A stretch of 64,000 bases of DNA from Oleomonas cavernae. GTDB taxonomy: Bacteria; Pseudomonadota; Alphaproteobacteria; Zavarziniales; Zavarziniaceae. The position numbers and the translations under genes are program-made. How positions within the stretch are numbered: position 1 is the stretch's first letter; each line of letters starts with the position of its first letter. The notes under the pieces were generated by a model. The model was given only the letters and a program-made list of their open reading frames with translations. It ran no database searches and was not told the origin of the DNA. The DNA lies in contig NZ_QYUK01000011.1 in NCBI RefSeq assembly GCF_003590945.1, positions 4,266,001 to 4,330,000 on the forward strand. The letters are read 5' to 3'. This document shows, piece after piece, positions 35,427-44,261 of this stretch.

Positions 35427-36083
35427 TCAGAACTCGACGTCGAGTTCTTCCAACTCCTCGGGCTCGGCCTTGGCGGCGGCGATCCATTCGATCATCGGCG
35501 GGGTGCTGATGATGCGGTCGCAATAGGCGTCGCACTTGCGGTCCAGCTTGACGTCATAGGTGCGGAAGCGGGTGCAGACCGGGGCGAACATGGCATCGGC
35601 CATGGTCGGGCTCTTGCCGAACAGGAAGGGGCCGCCGTAGCTGTCGAGACAGGTGCGCCAGATCGAGACGACATGGTCGATATCGGCCTGGGCCCCGGCC
35701 CAGACCTTGAAGTTCGGGTGGAAGGCCTTGAGGTTCATGGGCAGGGCCGCGCGCAGGTTGGCGAAGCCCGAGTGCATTTCGCCCGAGACGGCGCGGCAAT
35801 GGGTGCGGGCGGCCAGATCCTCGGGCAGCAGCCTGGCATCGGCCACCACCTCGTTCAGATATTCGGCAATCGCCAGCGTGTCCCACACGGTGATGTCGCC
35901 ATGGGTGAGCGCCGGCACCTTGAACGACGGCGACAGCAGCAGCAATTCGGCGCGGGCCGAAGGGTCGTCGATCGAGAGCACCTTCTCCTTGAAGTCGAGG
36001 CCGGCGAGCTTGCACAGCAACCAGCCGCGCAGGGACCAGGACGAATAATTCTTGCTGCTGATGGTTAACGTGGCCTTCGCCAT
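35427..36083 (-). CDS. Glutathione S-transferase family protein
   Basis: 218 aa. N-terminal thioredoxin-like domain with ISSKNYSSWSLRGWLLCKLA (Ser/Asn rich start), cis-Pro in KVPALTHG and WDTLAIAEYL as the glutathione-binding helix start; all-helical C-terminal domain with TMADAMFAPV. Detoxification or isomerisation of electrophiles in cytoplasm; substrate unknown. Divergent from the PHA depolymerase gene with 228 bases between. Confidence 0.85.
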   Translation of the reverse strand: MAKATLTISSKNYSSWSLRGWLLCKLAGLDFKEKVLSIDDPSARAELLLLSPSFKVPALTHGDITVWDTLAIAEYLNEVVADARLLPEDLAARTHCRAVSGEMHSGFANLRAALPMNLKAFHPNFKVWAGAQADIDHVVSIWRTCLDSYGGPFLFGKSPTMADAMFAPVCTRFRTYDVKLDRKCDAYCDRIISTPPMIEWIAAAKAEPEELEELDVEF

Positions 36084-36132
36084 TGCCGCCCTGCCTTAGG
36101 TTATGGGTTCCCTGTCCCGAGCCTTGGTTTCC

Positions 36133-36234
36133 TGCACTGCACCAAAAAGCTGTCTATCAGCCTTCTTGCGACAGTTCCTTATTGCGCTTCGTGATCCGTC
36201 CCGCTGATATTGTGGCAGTGCAGCGAAAAATGCA
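36133..36234. promoter_or_regulatory. TGCA-rich upstream region of phaZ
   Basis: TGCACTGCA (36133-36141) and TGCAGCGAAAAATGCA (36219-36234) occur in the spacer before phaZ. PhaR regulators of PHA granules bind TGC-rich sequence in other bacteria. This is a weak inference from composition; the spacer also holds AT-rich patches suitable for a promoter. Confidence 0.25.
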
Positions 36235-36311
36235 CGGGTGAATTCGACGTTGATACACACCTGTTTGGGCATTTTTTTGACCGAACAGGTCCTTGGGGCC
36301 GGTGACATCGC

Positions 36312-37532
36312 ATGATGTATGACATCTACCAAGCGCAAGCCGATGTAATGGACCCCTTGCGCGCGCTGGCCCGCGGGACCGCCACGGTGCTGCGCAATCC
36401 GATGATGTCGGGCTTCTCGGCCTTCTACCCCTACCGCGCCTTCACCGCGGCCTTCGAGGTCTTCGGCCACACCAGGCTGACCCATGATCGCCCGCCCTTC
36501 GACATCAAGTCGGTGACGGTCGGCAACCGCGAAGTGCCGGTGAGCGAGGTGCGCGAGTTCTCCACCCCCTTCGGCACCCTGCTGCACTTCAAGAAGGATG
36601 TCAGCGTCGCCCAGCCGCCGGTCCTGGTGGTGGCGCCGCTGTCGGGCCACTTCGCCACCCTGCTGCGCGGCACGGTGCTGACCCTGCTGCAGGACCACGA
36701 CGTCTACATCACCGACTGGCACAATGCCCGCGATGTCCCCGTCTCGGCCGGGCGCTTCGGCTTCGACGAATATGTCGAGCACGTCGTCACCTTCCTGGAG
36801 AAGATCGGCACGCCGGGCCACCTGGTGGCGGTGTGCCAGCCCTGCGTCCATGCCCTGGTCGCGGTCTGCGTCATGGCCATGAACAACAACCCGATGCAGC
36901 CGCGCACCATGACCCTGATGGCCGGCCCGATCGACTGCCGCATCAACCCGACGGTGGTGAACAAGCTGGCGACCGACCACCCGATCGAATGGTTCGAGAA
37001 GAACCTGATTTCGACCGTGCCCAAACGCCTGCCGGGCGGCGGGCGCAAGGTCTACCCCGGCTTCACCCAGCTCTCGGCCTTCATGAGCATGAACACCGAC
37101 CGCCACGTGAAGGCCCACCGCGAGCTCTACAACAACCTGGCCGCCGGCAATTACGACAAGGCGGAAAGCACCCGGGTGTTCTACGACGAGTATTTCGCCG
37201 TCCTGGACCTCACCGCCGAATTCTACCTGGAGACCGTCAACCGGGTGTTCCAGGAATATGAACTGCCGCTGGGCAAGATGCGCTGGCGCAACCAGACCGT
37301 CGACCCGACCGCGGTGCGCAAGACCGCGCTGTTCACGGTCGAGGGCGAGCGGGACGACATCTGTTCCGTCGGCCAGACCGTCGCCGCCCAGGACCTGTGC
37401 AGCAAGATCCGCCCCTACAAGAAGTCCCACCACCTCCAGCCCGGCGTCGGCCACTACGGCGTCTTCAACGGCAAGAAGTGGGAAAACCAGATCTACCCCC
37501 GGGTCAAGAACATGATCCTGGCGAACGAGTAG
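36312..37532 (+). CDS. phaZ: Intracellular polyhydroxyalkanoate depolymerase
   Basis: 406 aa. Hydrolyses native PHB granules inside the cell to mobilise carbon. Alpha/beta-hydrolase of the intracellular PhaZ class with a Cys nucleophile: VAVCQPCVHA with C178 at the lipase-box place; Asp in EGERDDICSVG (about 355) and His in LQPGVGHYGVF (about 391) complete the triad. N-terminus MMYDIYQAQADVMDPLR is characteristic. ATG 36312 or 36315. No phaC/phaA genes are near. Confidence 0.92.
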   Translation: MMYDIYQAQADVMDPLRALARGTATVLRNPMMSGFSAFYPYRAFTAAFEVFGHTRLTHDRPPFDIKSVTVGNREVPVSEVREFSTPFGTLLHFKKDVSVAQPPVLVVAPLSGHFATLLRGTVLTLLQDHDVYITDWHNARDVPVSAGRFGFDEYVEHVVTFLEKIGTPGHLVAVCQPCVHALVAVCVMAMNNNPMQPRTMTLMAGPIDCRINPTVVNKLATDHPIEWFEKNLISTVPKRLPGGGRKVYPGFTQLSAFMSMNTDRHVKAHRELYNNLAAGNYDKAESTRVFYDEYFAVLDLTAEFYLETVNRVFQEYELPLGKMRWRNQTVDPTAVRKTALFTVEGERDDICSVGQTVAAQDLCSKIRPYKKSHHLQPGVGHYGVFNGKKWENQIYPRVKNMILANE

Positions 37533-37567
37533 GGGCTCATTCTTCGCACGGTCTAAAGGAATTCGGC

Positions 37568-37816
37568 ATGACGACCGTCGACATACGAGAAGCGATCTCC
37601 AACCTGTCCAGGCTCATCGCTGCGCTTGAAGCTGGCGATGAGAGCGAGATTGTTATTGCGCGCGACGGCCAGCCGGCAGCGCGGCTGCTTCCGCCGGCGA
37701 TGGCCACATCCCAAAACCTGAACAAGCGCATCGGTCTCCTCGAGGGCAAATTTGCGGCGCCGCTTGACCTCGACGCCGACGACGAAGAGCTGCTCCGTCT
37801 TTTCAACGGGAAGTAA
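37568..37816 (+). CDS. Phd/YefM-type antitoxin without an adjacent toxin
   Basis: 82 aa. DNA-binding N-terminus TTVDIREAISNLSRLIAALE and EIVIARDGQPAARLLP match Phd/YefM folds; the C-terminal RIGLLEGKFAAPLDLDADDE normally winds along a PIN-domain (VapC-like) toxin. No PIN-domain reading frame follows: the 257 bases downstream hold only a repeat. Either a solitary remnant or a regulator. ATG 37568; its position 35 bases after phaZ suggests insertion by gene transfer. Confidence 0.8.
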   Translation: MTTVDIREAISNLSRLIAALEAGDESEIVIARDGQPAARLLPPAMATSQNLNKRIGLLEGKFAAPLDLDADDEELLRLFNGK

Positions 37817-37932
37817 CTACAACAGACTTCACGTCTGGATCGGCGTGCGTTTAATCGGAGACGTCGCCCACCCGATTTGCGGCAGGGTGTTTGAAACGCG
37901 CCGTGAGGCTGCATCCCCACCGATACTCCAAC

Positions 37933-38040
37933 CGTCATGACCGGGCTTGTCCCGGTCATCCACGTCGGGACGAGCCACATCCGTTGACGCAAGAGGCAGC
38001 TTGCCGACGTGGATGGCCGGGACTTCGCCCGGCCATGACG
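37933..38040. repeat. Intergenic palindromic repeat
   Basis: GTCATGACCGGGCTTGTCCCGG at the left and GGCCGGGACTTCGCCCGGCCATGAC at the right flank inner arms CCACGTCGG.. / ..CCGACGTGG. Outer and inner inverted pairs give a bulged cruciform. It fills the gap after the antitoxin gene; nothing else is seen there. Confidence 0.7.
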
Positions 38041-38073
38041 AGTTTGGGTGGTGAGGATGGAAGGAAAATCATC

Positions 38074-38535
38074 CTAAGCAAGCGACCGCCGCCCCGCCGC
38101 CTTGCGGAGCAGGACATAGGCGAGGAAGCCGGCGGGCCCGACCGCGAAGGTCAGGATCAGGCAGGGGGCGAGCAGCCAGTAGGGCACGCCGCGCTCCTTG
38201 GCATCGCGGGCCTCCCAGGCGCCGACGAACAGGTCGAAGGCCAGGTAGTGGACCCAGCCCAGCAAGGCCACGACCGGCTTGGTGAACATGAACATGATGG
38301 CGTCGAGGGTCAGGCCGTCGCCGGCATTGGGCACCGGCTCAGTAAAGGCGGCGCCGGCGCCGGCGAACAGCAGGAAGACGTAGCAGGCGGCGAGCAGGGC
38401 GGGGACGATCCGGCCGCTGATCAGGCGCGGCCCGGGCGTCCAGCCGGGGGCGACGAGCAGCAGCAGCCAGAACGGCAGCACCGCCCAGTTGAGGACCTGA
38501 AACATCAGGCCCATGGTCTCGCCGTCGAGGGTCAC
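38074..38535 (-). CDS. ABA4-like (DUF4281) membrane protein
   Basis: 153 aa, four predicted helices (about 12-32, 42-62, 88-110, 122-143). The segment GWVHYLAFDLFVGAWEARDA is the hallmark of ABA4-like proteins, named after a plant neoxanthin-related protein; function in bacteria is unknown. GTG 38535 has GGGAG upstream on the minus strand; ATG 38514 is the alternative. Follows the SnoaL-like gene with 15 bases between. Confidence 0.75.
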   Translation of the reverse strand: MTLDGETMGLMFQVLNWAVLPFWLLLLVAPGWTPGPRLISGRIVPALLAACYVFLLFAGAGAAFTEPVPNAGDGLTLDAIMFMFTKPVVALLGWVHYLAFDLFVGAWEARDAKERGVPYWLLAPCLILTFAVGPAGFLAYVLLRKAAGRRSLA

Positions 38536-38550
38536 CTTGATGCTCCCGAT

Positions 38551-38967
38551 TCAGGGCACGCCCAACTGGCGCAGCAGGCATTGAGTGTCGAGCAGGCCCC
38601 AGCGCTCCTTGATGCGGCCGCGCTCGATCGCCCAGAAGAAGGTGCCGGTAACGTCGATCCGCGCCCCCGTCGGGGTGATGCCGCGGAACGGCCCCCGGTG
38701 CGTGCCGCGGAAGCGGCTGCGCACGGCGACACGGTCGCCCTCGGCGATCATGTCGACCACGACCACATGCAGATCGGGGAAGGCGGCGTGGAGCGAGGCG
38801 ATCTGGCTCTTCACGCCCGTCGGCCCGCGCACGGCCTCGCCGGGCGAGCCGTGATCGACGAAATCCGGCGCCACCTGGGCATCGATCTTGGCCGGATCGA
38901 AGTGGTTGATGGTCGCTTCGTAATGGGCGCGGATCAGCGCCTTGTGGCTCTCGGTCTGGTCGCTCAC
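38551..38967 (-). CDS. SnoaL/NTF2-like ester cyclase family protein
   Basis: 138 aa. NTF2-like cone fold: HYEATINHFDPAKIDAQVAP near the N-terminus, DFVDHGSP with the conserved His/Asp, FPDLHVVVVDMIAEGDRVAV, GTHRGPFRGITPTGA and RIKERWGLLDT. This is the SnoaL/polyketide-cyclase-like group, most members of unknown function. GTG 38967 is preferred because GGGAGGG precedes it; the frame extends to 39012. Two-gene unit with the ABA4-like gene. Confidence 0.75.
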   Translation of the reverse strand: MSDQTESHKALIRAHYEATINHFDPAKIDAQVAPDFVDHGSPGEAVRGPTGVKSQIASLHAAFPDLHVVVVDMIAEGDRVAVRSRFRGTHRGPFRGITPTGARIDVTGTFFWAIERGRIKERWGLLDTQCLLRQLGVP

Positions 38968-39064
38968 GCTGCCCTCCCTTGATTTGGCTTTTGTGGCGCG
39001 AAGCAGTGCCATGATCGCAAAACTCCGGCGCTCGCGCTAGCCGTCGTCGGGCCGGGGGCGGTGC

Positions 39065-40003
39065 CTAGCGCCGGGCCTCGATCGCGTCCCAGATCAGGGC
39101 GGCGACATTGGTGCCGTCGAAGGCCTCGATCTGCTGGATGCCGGTGGGACTGGTCACGTTGATTTCGGTCAGGTAGTCGCCGATCACGTCGATGCCGACG
39201 AAGATCTGGCCCTTGGCCGACAGGACGGGACCGATGGTGTCGCAGATCTCGACCTCGCGCGGGGTGAGCGTGCTGCGCACGGCGGTGCCGCCGACGTGGA
39301 GGTTCGAGCGTGATTCGCCCTCGGCCGGCACCCGGTTGATCGCCCCCACCGGCTTGCCGTCGACCAGGATGATGCGCTTGTCGCCCAGGCGCACCTCGGG
39401 CAGGTAGCGCTGGACGATGATCGGCTCGCGGTACAGCAGGGTGAAGGTCTCGATCAGGCTGCCCAGGTTCTCGTCGCCGGGCTTCAAGTGGAAAACCCCG
39501 GCGCCGCCGTTGCCGAACAGGGGCTTTACGATGATGTCCTGGTGCTCCTCCCGGAAGGCCTCGACCTCGGCCTTGCGCGAGGTGATCAGGGTGGGCGGCA
39601 TCAGTTGGGGAAAATGCGTGACCAGCAGCTTCTCGGGCGCGTTGCGCACCTCGACGGGATCGTTCACCACCAGGGTCTTGGGGTGGATGTGCTCGAGGAT
39701 GTGGGTGGCCGTGATATAGGCCATGTCGAAGGGCGGGTCCTGGCGCATCAAGACGACATCGACCGTCGACAGATCGAGCTCGAAGCCCGGGCCGGCGCTG
39801 AAGTGGTTGCCCTTCTCGCGCCGCAGGTCCAGCGCCTGCGCCCAGGCGACGACGCGGCCGTTCTTCAGGCTCAGCGCCTTGGGCAGGTAATAGAACAGGC
39901 GATGGCCCCGGGCGATCGCCTCCAGGCCGAGGCGGAAGGTCGAGTCGACCGCGATGTCGAAGCTTTCGACCGGATCCATCTGGATGGCGACGGTAAGACC
40001 CAT
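39065..40003 (-). CDS. gshB: Glutathione synthetase
   Basis: 312 aa, close to E. coli GshB. Joins gamma-glutamylcysteine and glycine with ATP. N-terminal domain with [23 protein letters not shown]-grasp region with [13 protein letters not shown] and the catalytic-site run [18 protein letters not shown] 40003 fits the family start; the frame extends to 40177 but overlaps the next gene. Last gene of the minus-strand group rsmI-yraN-BON-SirB1-gshB. Confidence 0.95.
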   Translation of the reverse strand: MGLTVAIQMDPVESFDIAVDSTFRLGLEAIARGHRLFYYLPKALSLKNGRVVAWAQALDLRREKGNHFSAGPGFELDLSTVDVVLMRQDPPFDMAYITATHILEHIHPKTLVVNDPVEVRNAPEKLLVTHFPQLMPPTLITSRKAEVEAFREEHQDIIVKPLFGNGGAGVFHLKPGDENLGSLIETFTLLYREPIIVQRYLPEVRLGDKRIILVDGKPVGAINRVPAEGESRSNLHVGGTAVRSTLTPREVEICDTIGPVLSAKGQIFVGIDVIGDYLTEINVTSPTGIQQIEAFDGTNVAALIWDAIEARR

Positions 40004-40016
40004 GATGCCGCTTTCG

Positions 40017-40862
40017 TCAGTTGAGGGCGAGGCGCAGGGCCTGGAGCAGGCGCTGCGCCTCGATCGTCTGGTAGCCGTCCAGCGAATGCTCGAGGCAGGC
40101 TTCGAGCGCTGCCTTGGCCGCACCCAGGCGGCCCAGGTGCTTTTCGGCCTGGCCGTATTCCAGCCACAGCGCGGCATCGTCGGGGACCAGGCGCAGCATC
40201 GAGCGGGCCAGGAATGCCACCCGTTCCACGTCGCCCTGGCCCTGGGCCCGGGTCTTGAGATTGTTCTGCAGACGCAGCAGGACGGCGCGATTGCCCACCG
40301 TGTCGGTCAGCGCCGGGGTCAGTTCCTGGTCGGGGCCCATCATCTGCTTGACCAGGCGGCGCAGTTCCATGATCTCCATCACCCGGCCGCCGTTGAACGG
40401 GTCGAGGATCACGCGCTCGCCCTTGGTCTCCAGCCGCACCAGGAAATGGCCGGGGAAGGCCAGGCCGTCGAGGGCAAAGCCCGCCCCCCGCGCGGCATGG
40501 GTGAACAGGATGCCCAGGGCCACCGGCAGGCCCTTGCGCCGGTCGATCACCCGCATCAGGTTGGCGTTCTGCGGGTCGTCATAGGTCAGGCGGTCGCCGT
40601 CATAGCCGAAGCGTTCACCGAAGACCCGCTGCAGGGCCGCCGCCGCCTCGAGCGCGCTGCCGGCCTGGGCATCGCGCACGCCGGCCACGAGGTCGTCGAG
40701 ATGGTGGCGGTAGCGCACCAGCGAGACGCCCGGCCGGTCGAGGGCGGCGAACAGCAGGGCGATGCCGGCAAGGTCGATCGCCCGGTCGTCGAGGTGCCCG
40801 GCGGCGTCGAGCGCCTCCTCGATTTCACCGCGCAGCAGGGGGGCCGGTTCGAGCTGCGGCAT
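40017..40862 (-). CDS. SirB1-family transglutaminase-like protein
   Basis: 281 aa. Transglutaminase-like core without an obvious catalytic Cys: [20 protein letters not shown], then [10 protein letters not shown] and [11 protein letters not shown], followed by TPR-like helices (~200-275). SirB1 family proteins are widespread and of unknown function. Thirteen bases upstream of gshB, so likely co-transcribed with it. Confidence 0.82.
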   Translation of the reverse strand: MPQLEPAPLLRGEIEEALDAAGHLDDRAIDLAGIALLFAALDRPGVSLVRYRHHLDDLVAGVRDAQAGSALEAAAALQRVFGERFGYDGDRLTYDDPQNANLMRVIDRRKGLPVALGILFTHAARGAGFALDGLAFPGHFLVRLETKGERVILDPFNGGRVMEIMELRRLVKQMMGPDQELTPALTDTVGNRAVLLRLQNNLKTRAQGQGDVERVAFLARSMLRLVPDDAALWLEYGQAEKHLGRLGAAKAALEACLEHSLDGYQTIEAQRLLQALRLALN

Positions 40863-40890
40863 TCAGGCGACACTCATCGGGCGGGAATTC

Positions 40891-41475
40891 TCATTCGGGC
40901 GAGACCTGGATCGCGCTGACCACTTTCTGCACGCCCGAGATGCCGCGGGCGATCTCCACCGCCTTGTCGCGCTGCGCCTCGCTGCGTACCACGCCGGAAA
41001 GATAGACGATGCTGTTGACCGTTTCGACCCCGATCGAGAAGCCGTTCAGCGAGAAGTCGGTGACGATGTTCGACTTGACCTTGGTGGTAATCCAACTGTC
41101 GGAGGCATAGCCGCCCACGCCGCCGTCGTCGGCGACCTGGATCTGGTTGTCGACTTCCTTCACGCCCTCGACCTCGCGGGCCAGCGATTCAGCGGTCGCC
41201 TTGTCGGCCGAACTGGAAACCGTGCCGACCAGCAGGACCCGGCCGCGCACCACCTCGACGCTGACGTTGGAGAACAGGCTCTCGGATTTCTTCAAGAAGC
41301 GGTCGTTGATGCCGATCCGGATCGTGGCATCGTCCGCCACCTGGCCCGGCGCCCGGTTCTGCGCCGCGACATAGCCGGCCGTGCCGACGGCGCCGACGGC
41401 GGCGGCGACGCAGCCGCCCAGGCTGGGGGCGGCCAGGGCAAGGGTCAGGAGGGCGGCGGCAGGTTTTACGTTCAT
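40891..41475 (-). CDS. Two-BON-domain outer-membrane lipoprotein (DolP/YraP-like)
   Basis: 194 aa. Lipoprotein signal with lipobox LGGC (Cys about 22), a short glycine-rich linker, then two BON domains: VEVVRGRVLLVGTVSS.. and VETVNSIVYLSGVVRSE.. separated by ~80 residues. E. coli DolP has this layout and supports outer-membrane integrity. Synteny agrees: rsmI, yraN and an LpoA-like gene are neighbours as in E. coli. ATG 41475 chosen for the signal peptide. Confidence 0.88.
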   Translation of the reverse strand: MNVKPAAALLTLALAAPSLGGCVAAAVGAVGTAGYVAAQNRAPGQVADDATIRIGINDRFLKKSESLFSNVSVEVVRGRVLLVGTVSSSADKATAESLAREVEGVKEVDNQIQVADDGGVGGYASDSWITTKVKSNIVTDFSLNGFSIGVETVNSIVYLSGVVRSEAQRDKAVEIARGISGVQKVVSAIQVSPE

Positions 41476-41503
41476 GGTCGCTCCGTGGCCGTCGAGGGCC
41501 GTC

Positions 41504-41869
41504 TCAATCGATTCGCCACGCATCCCTTATATGGGACGGTGGCCGCCAGGGCACTATCAGGATCGCGTCGAAGCGCGGCTGAAGGCTGGCAAGGCCTGGA
41601 TGCTGGGCCAGAAAAAAGGCGGCAGCGCGGCCGATTCGCTGCCGCTGGCGCAGGCTGACCGCGTCGGCCGCCGCCGTCCAGCCGTCCCGGCGCTTGACCT
41701 CGATGAAGGCGACGACGCCGCCGCGCCGGGCAACCAGGTCGATCTCGCCCTGCTTGCAGCGCCAGTCTCGGGCCACGATGCGCCAGCCACGCAGGCGCAG
41801 CGAGGTGGCGGCGAAGAACTCGGCCAGGCGGCCGGCGCGCTGGGCCTGGCGCCGGGCCTTGAGGCTCAC
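41504..41869 (-). CDS. yraN: YraN (UPF0102) family nuclease-like protein
   Basis: 121 aa, usual length. Restriction-endonuclease-like fold with E-x-D/E-x-K: GEIDLVARRGGVVAFIEVK shows the D and E-V-K motif. Function not established; a role as a structure-specific nuclease is predicted for the family. Its start (GTG 41869) overlaps the rsmI stop by four bases, a conserved arrangement. Confidence 0.92.
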   Translation of the reverse strand: MSLKARRQAQRAGRLAEFFAATSLRLRGWRIVARDWRCKQGEIDLVARRGGVVAFIEVKRRDGWTAAADAVSLRQRQRIGRAAAFFLAQHPGLASLQPRFDAILIVPWRPPSHIRDAWRID

Positions 41870-42840
41870 GGGGCGGCGGCCTTCAGCGCCATGGCCCGGG
41901 CATAGACCTGGCGCCGGGGCAGGTTGAAGGCCGCGGCGACCTTGGCCGCGGCGGCGGAAGGCCCGGCATGGGCCAGTTCCGCCTGGAGGGCGGCGTCGAT
42001 CTCCGCCTCGCTGGCGCCCGCGGCCTCGGTCGGTGGGCCGATGACCACGACGACCTCGCCCTTGGGCGGGCCGGCGGCGGCGTAGTGGGCGGCGAGGCTG
42101 TCCAGCGTCTCGCGCCGGACCTCCTCGAACAGCTTGGTCAGTTCGCGCGCGACCGCCGCCGGGCGCGGGCCCAGCACCGCCGCGGCGTCGGCCAGCATAT
42201 CGGCCAGGCGCTGGGCCGATTCGAGGAACACCAGGGTGGCGCGGACGGGGGCCAGTTCGCCCAGGGTCTCGCGCCGGGCGGCCGATTTGGGCGGCAGGAA
42301 GCCCGCGAACAGGAAGCGGTCGGTGGGCAGGGCGGCCAGGGTCAGGGCCGCCAGGACCGAGGAGGCGCCGGGCAGGGTGGTCACCTTGATGCCGGCCGCC
42401 ACCGCGTCGACCACCAGCCGGTAGCCGGGATCGGAGACCAGCGGCGTCCCGGCGTCGGAGACCAGCGCGATCACCGCGCCCTGGGCCAGGCGGGCGAGGA
42501 TTTCCGGCCGCACTTTTGCCGCGTTGTGATCGTGATATGGCATCAGCGGCCGGTGCAGGCCATGGATCTGCATCAGCCGGCTGGTCACCCGTGTGTCCTC
42601 ACACACAATGAGATCGGCGGCCGCCAGGACGTCGAGCGCGCGCAGCGTGATGTCCCGGGCGTTGCCGATCGGCGTGGCGACGAGATGGAGGCCGGGCCCC
42701 GGTTTACTTGGGCGCCCGCCGCCGCTACCTTGGCCGCCCGATGGTTCGAGCCCCTCCCAAGGGTCAAGTGCAGGAGAGAGTTCCGGTGCATCCTCTGGCA
42801 AAGGCACAGACGGCGGTCCGCCGGCCTCAGTTCCGCTCAT
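41866..42840 (-). CDS. rsmI: 16S rRNA (cytidine-1402-2'-O)-methyltransferase
   Basis: 324 aa. Tetrapyrrole-methylase fold enzyme that methylates C1402 in the ribosomal decoding centre using S-adenosylmethionine. Motifs: LHLVATPIGNARDITLRALD, EDTRVTSRLM, ALVSDAGTPLVSDPGY and LPGASSVLAALTLAALPTD. The ~50-residue N-terminal Pro/Gly-rich extension before LVATPIGN is unusual and overlaps the divergent lipoprotein gene, so the true start may be internal, for example GTG 42807. Confidence 0.92.
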   Translation of the reverse strand: MSGTEAGGPPSVPLPEDAPELSPALDPWEGLEPSGGQGSGGGRPSKPGPGLHLVATPIGNARDITLRALDVLAAADLIVCEDTRVTSRLMQIHGLHRPLMPYHDHNAAKVRPEILARLAQGAVIALVSDAGTPLVSDPGYRLVVDAVAAGIKVTTLPGASSVLAALTLAALPTDRFLFAGFLPPKSAARRETLGELAPVRATLVFLESAQRLADMLADAAAVLGPRPAAVARELTKLFEEVRRETLDSLAAHYAAAGPPKGEVVVVIGPPTEAAGASEAEIDAALQAELAHAGPSAAAAKVAAAFNLPRRQVYARAMALKAAAP

Positions 42841-43994
42841 CCTTGGGTGTCCTCCTTGTGCTTGGCCTGGCTGCCTGCGGGGTCCGTGCCCCCGACCCTA
42901 CCCTCAATCAGCCGCCGCCGTCAGCCGTGACGGTGCCGACCCCGGTCGAGCCGCAGCGCACCCAGGTCGGCCTGGTGGTGCCGATGAGCGGCCAGGCGGC
43001 CGAGGTGGGCCGGGCCTTGCAGGATGCCGCCGAACTGGCCCTGTTCGACTTGAACGCCCCCGACATCGAATTGCTGCCGGCCGATGCCGGCACCTCGGCG
43101 GCGACGGCGACGGGTGCGGTGCAGAATATCCTGGTCGGCGGCGCCGATGTCGTGATCGGCCCGCTGGGCGCCACCTCGGTCAAGGCCGCAGCCCCGGCCG
43201 CGCGGGCCAGGGGCCTGACCGTGCTGGGCTTTTCGACCGACCGCAGCGCCGGCGGCGGCGGCGTCTACCTGATGGGCTTCATGCCCGAGGAGCAGGTCTC
43301 GACCGTCGTCTCCCATGCCGCCGATGCAGGGCTCAAGCGCTTCGGCGCGCTGATCCCGCTGGGCGCCTACGGCGAGGTGGTCGGATCGGCCTTCGAGGTG
43401 GCGGTGGGCTCTCACGGCGGCGCCGTCGCCGGGGTGGAGCGCTACAAGTCGGGCAGCCTGCAGCCGACCGAAAGCCTGAAGGCGCTGCTGGCCCCCGGAC
43501 CGGACGGCCGGCCCCAGGTCGATGCCCTGTTCGTGCCCGAAGGCGGGGCAGCACTTGCCCAGGTGACCTCGGTGCTGGCCGGCCTGGGCTTTGATTCGCG
43601 TGCCGTGCGCCTGCTGGGGACCGACCAATGGTCGGGCTCCAACCTGGGCAGCGATCCCCTGACCCTGGGCGGCTGGTACGCCGGCCCGTCGCCCGACCGG
43701 TTCGAGCGCTTCGCCAGCCATTTCCAGGGCGCCTACGGCCACCGCCCGCCGCGCATCGCGGCCCAGGCCTATGACGCCGTGACCCTGGCGGTGCTCCTGT
43801 CGCGCCAGGCCGGCGGCTTCGCCGACGCGGCCCGGGTCCTGACCGCGCCCGACGGCTTCGCCGGCGTCGACGGCCTGTTCCGCTTCCGCGCCGACGGCGT
43901 GCCCCAGCACGGCCTGGCCATCCTGGAAGTCACCGCCTCAGGCCCCCAGGTCATCCGCCCCGCCCCCGAGACCTTCACCGGGCAAGGGTTCTGA
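42786..43994 (+). CDS. LpoA-like penicillin-binding protein activator lipoprotein
   Basis: 402 aa. Lipobox LAAC with Cys31, then a Leu-binding-protein-like fold: QVGLVVPMSGQAAEVGRALQ, VVIGPLGATSVKAAAPAA, and GADVV..; matches COG3107-type PBP activators. In E. coli LpoA stimulates PBP1A; here only the C-terminal periplasmic-binding domain is present, as in many alphaproteobacteria. GTG 42786 follows AGGAGAGAG; starts at 42741 or 42708 are less likely. Overlaps the rsmI N-terminal extension head to head. Confidence 0.8.
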   Translation: MHPLAKAQTAVRRPQFRSSLGVLLVLGLAACGVRAPDPTLNQPPPSAVTVPTPVEPQRTQVGLVVPMSGQAAEVGRALQDAAELALFDLNAPDIELLPADAGTSAATATGAVQNILVGGADVVIGPLGATSVKAAAPAARARGLTVLGFSTDRSAGGGGVYLMGFMPEEQVSTVVSHAADAGLKRFGALIPLGAYGEVVGSAFEVAVGSHGGAVAGVERYKSGSLQPTESLKALLAPGPDGRPQVDALFVPEGGAALAQVTSVLAGLGFDSRAVRLLGTDQWSGSNLGSDPLTLGGWYAGPSPDRFERFASHFQGAYGHRPPRIAAQAYDAVTLAVLLSRQAGGFADAARVLTAPDGFAGVDGLFRFRADGVPQHGLAILEVTASGPQVIRPAPETFTGQGF

Positions 43995-44012
43995 CGCGCT
44001 GCACCGGCAGCC

Positions 44013-44123
44013 TGCGTCCTTCGAGACGGCCCTGCGGGCCTCCTCAGGATGAGGAGAATCTTTATGGCAAAAAGACTCTCCTCATCCTGAGGAGCCGTCG
44101 AAGACGGCGTCTCGAAGGACGCA
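44013..44123. repeat. Large nested inverted repeat
   Basis: Outer 16-bp perfect arms at 44013-44028 and 44108-44123 (TGCGTCCTTCGAGACG type); inner 17-bp perfect arms at 44040-44056 and 44078-44094 (CTCCTCAGGATGAGGAG). The core AATCTTT..AAAGACT is shared with DR1 and DR2. A member of the same dispersed family. The remaining ~140 bases up to the ivd start hold the promoter region. Confidence 0.85.
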
Positions 44124-44227
44124 CCATGCGTCTCCAGGGCCTTACAGCCTGAACACCCGTTTGGCGTTGCCGCCCAGGAACAGGGCCTTGGTACGCTGGC
44201 CTCAAGTCTCTTGCGCTCAAAAGAAAC

Positions 44228-44243
44228 TAACGTATGATCGTTA
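44228..44243. promoter_or_regulatory. Operator candidate upstream of the leucine-degradation operon
   Basis: TAACG-N6-CGTTA, 18 bases before the GTG of ivd, in an AT-rich patch. Could be the target of the TetR regulator at the end of the same operon (51667). Symmetry is the only evidence. Confidence 0.4.
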
Positions 44244-44261
44244 TTAAAAGGGAGGATTACC

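Noticed and set aside
36133..36234. Firm PhaR binding site before phaZ
   Set aside because: TGCA motifs are short and could be chance; listed only as a weak candidate.
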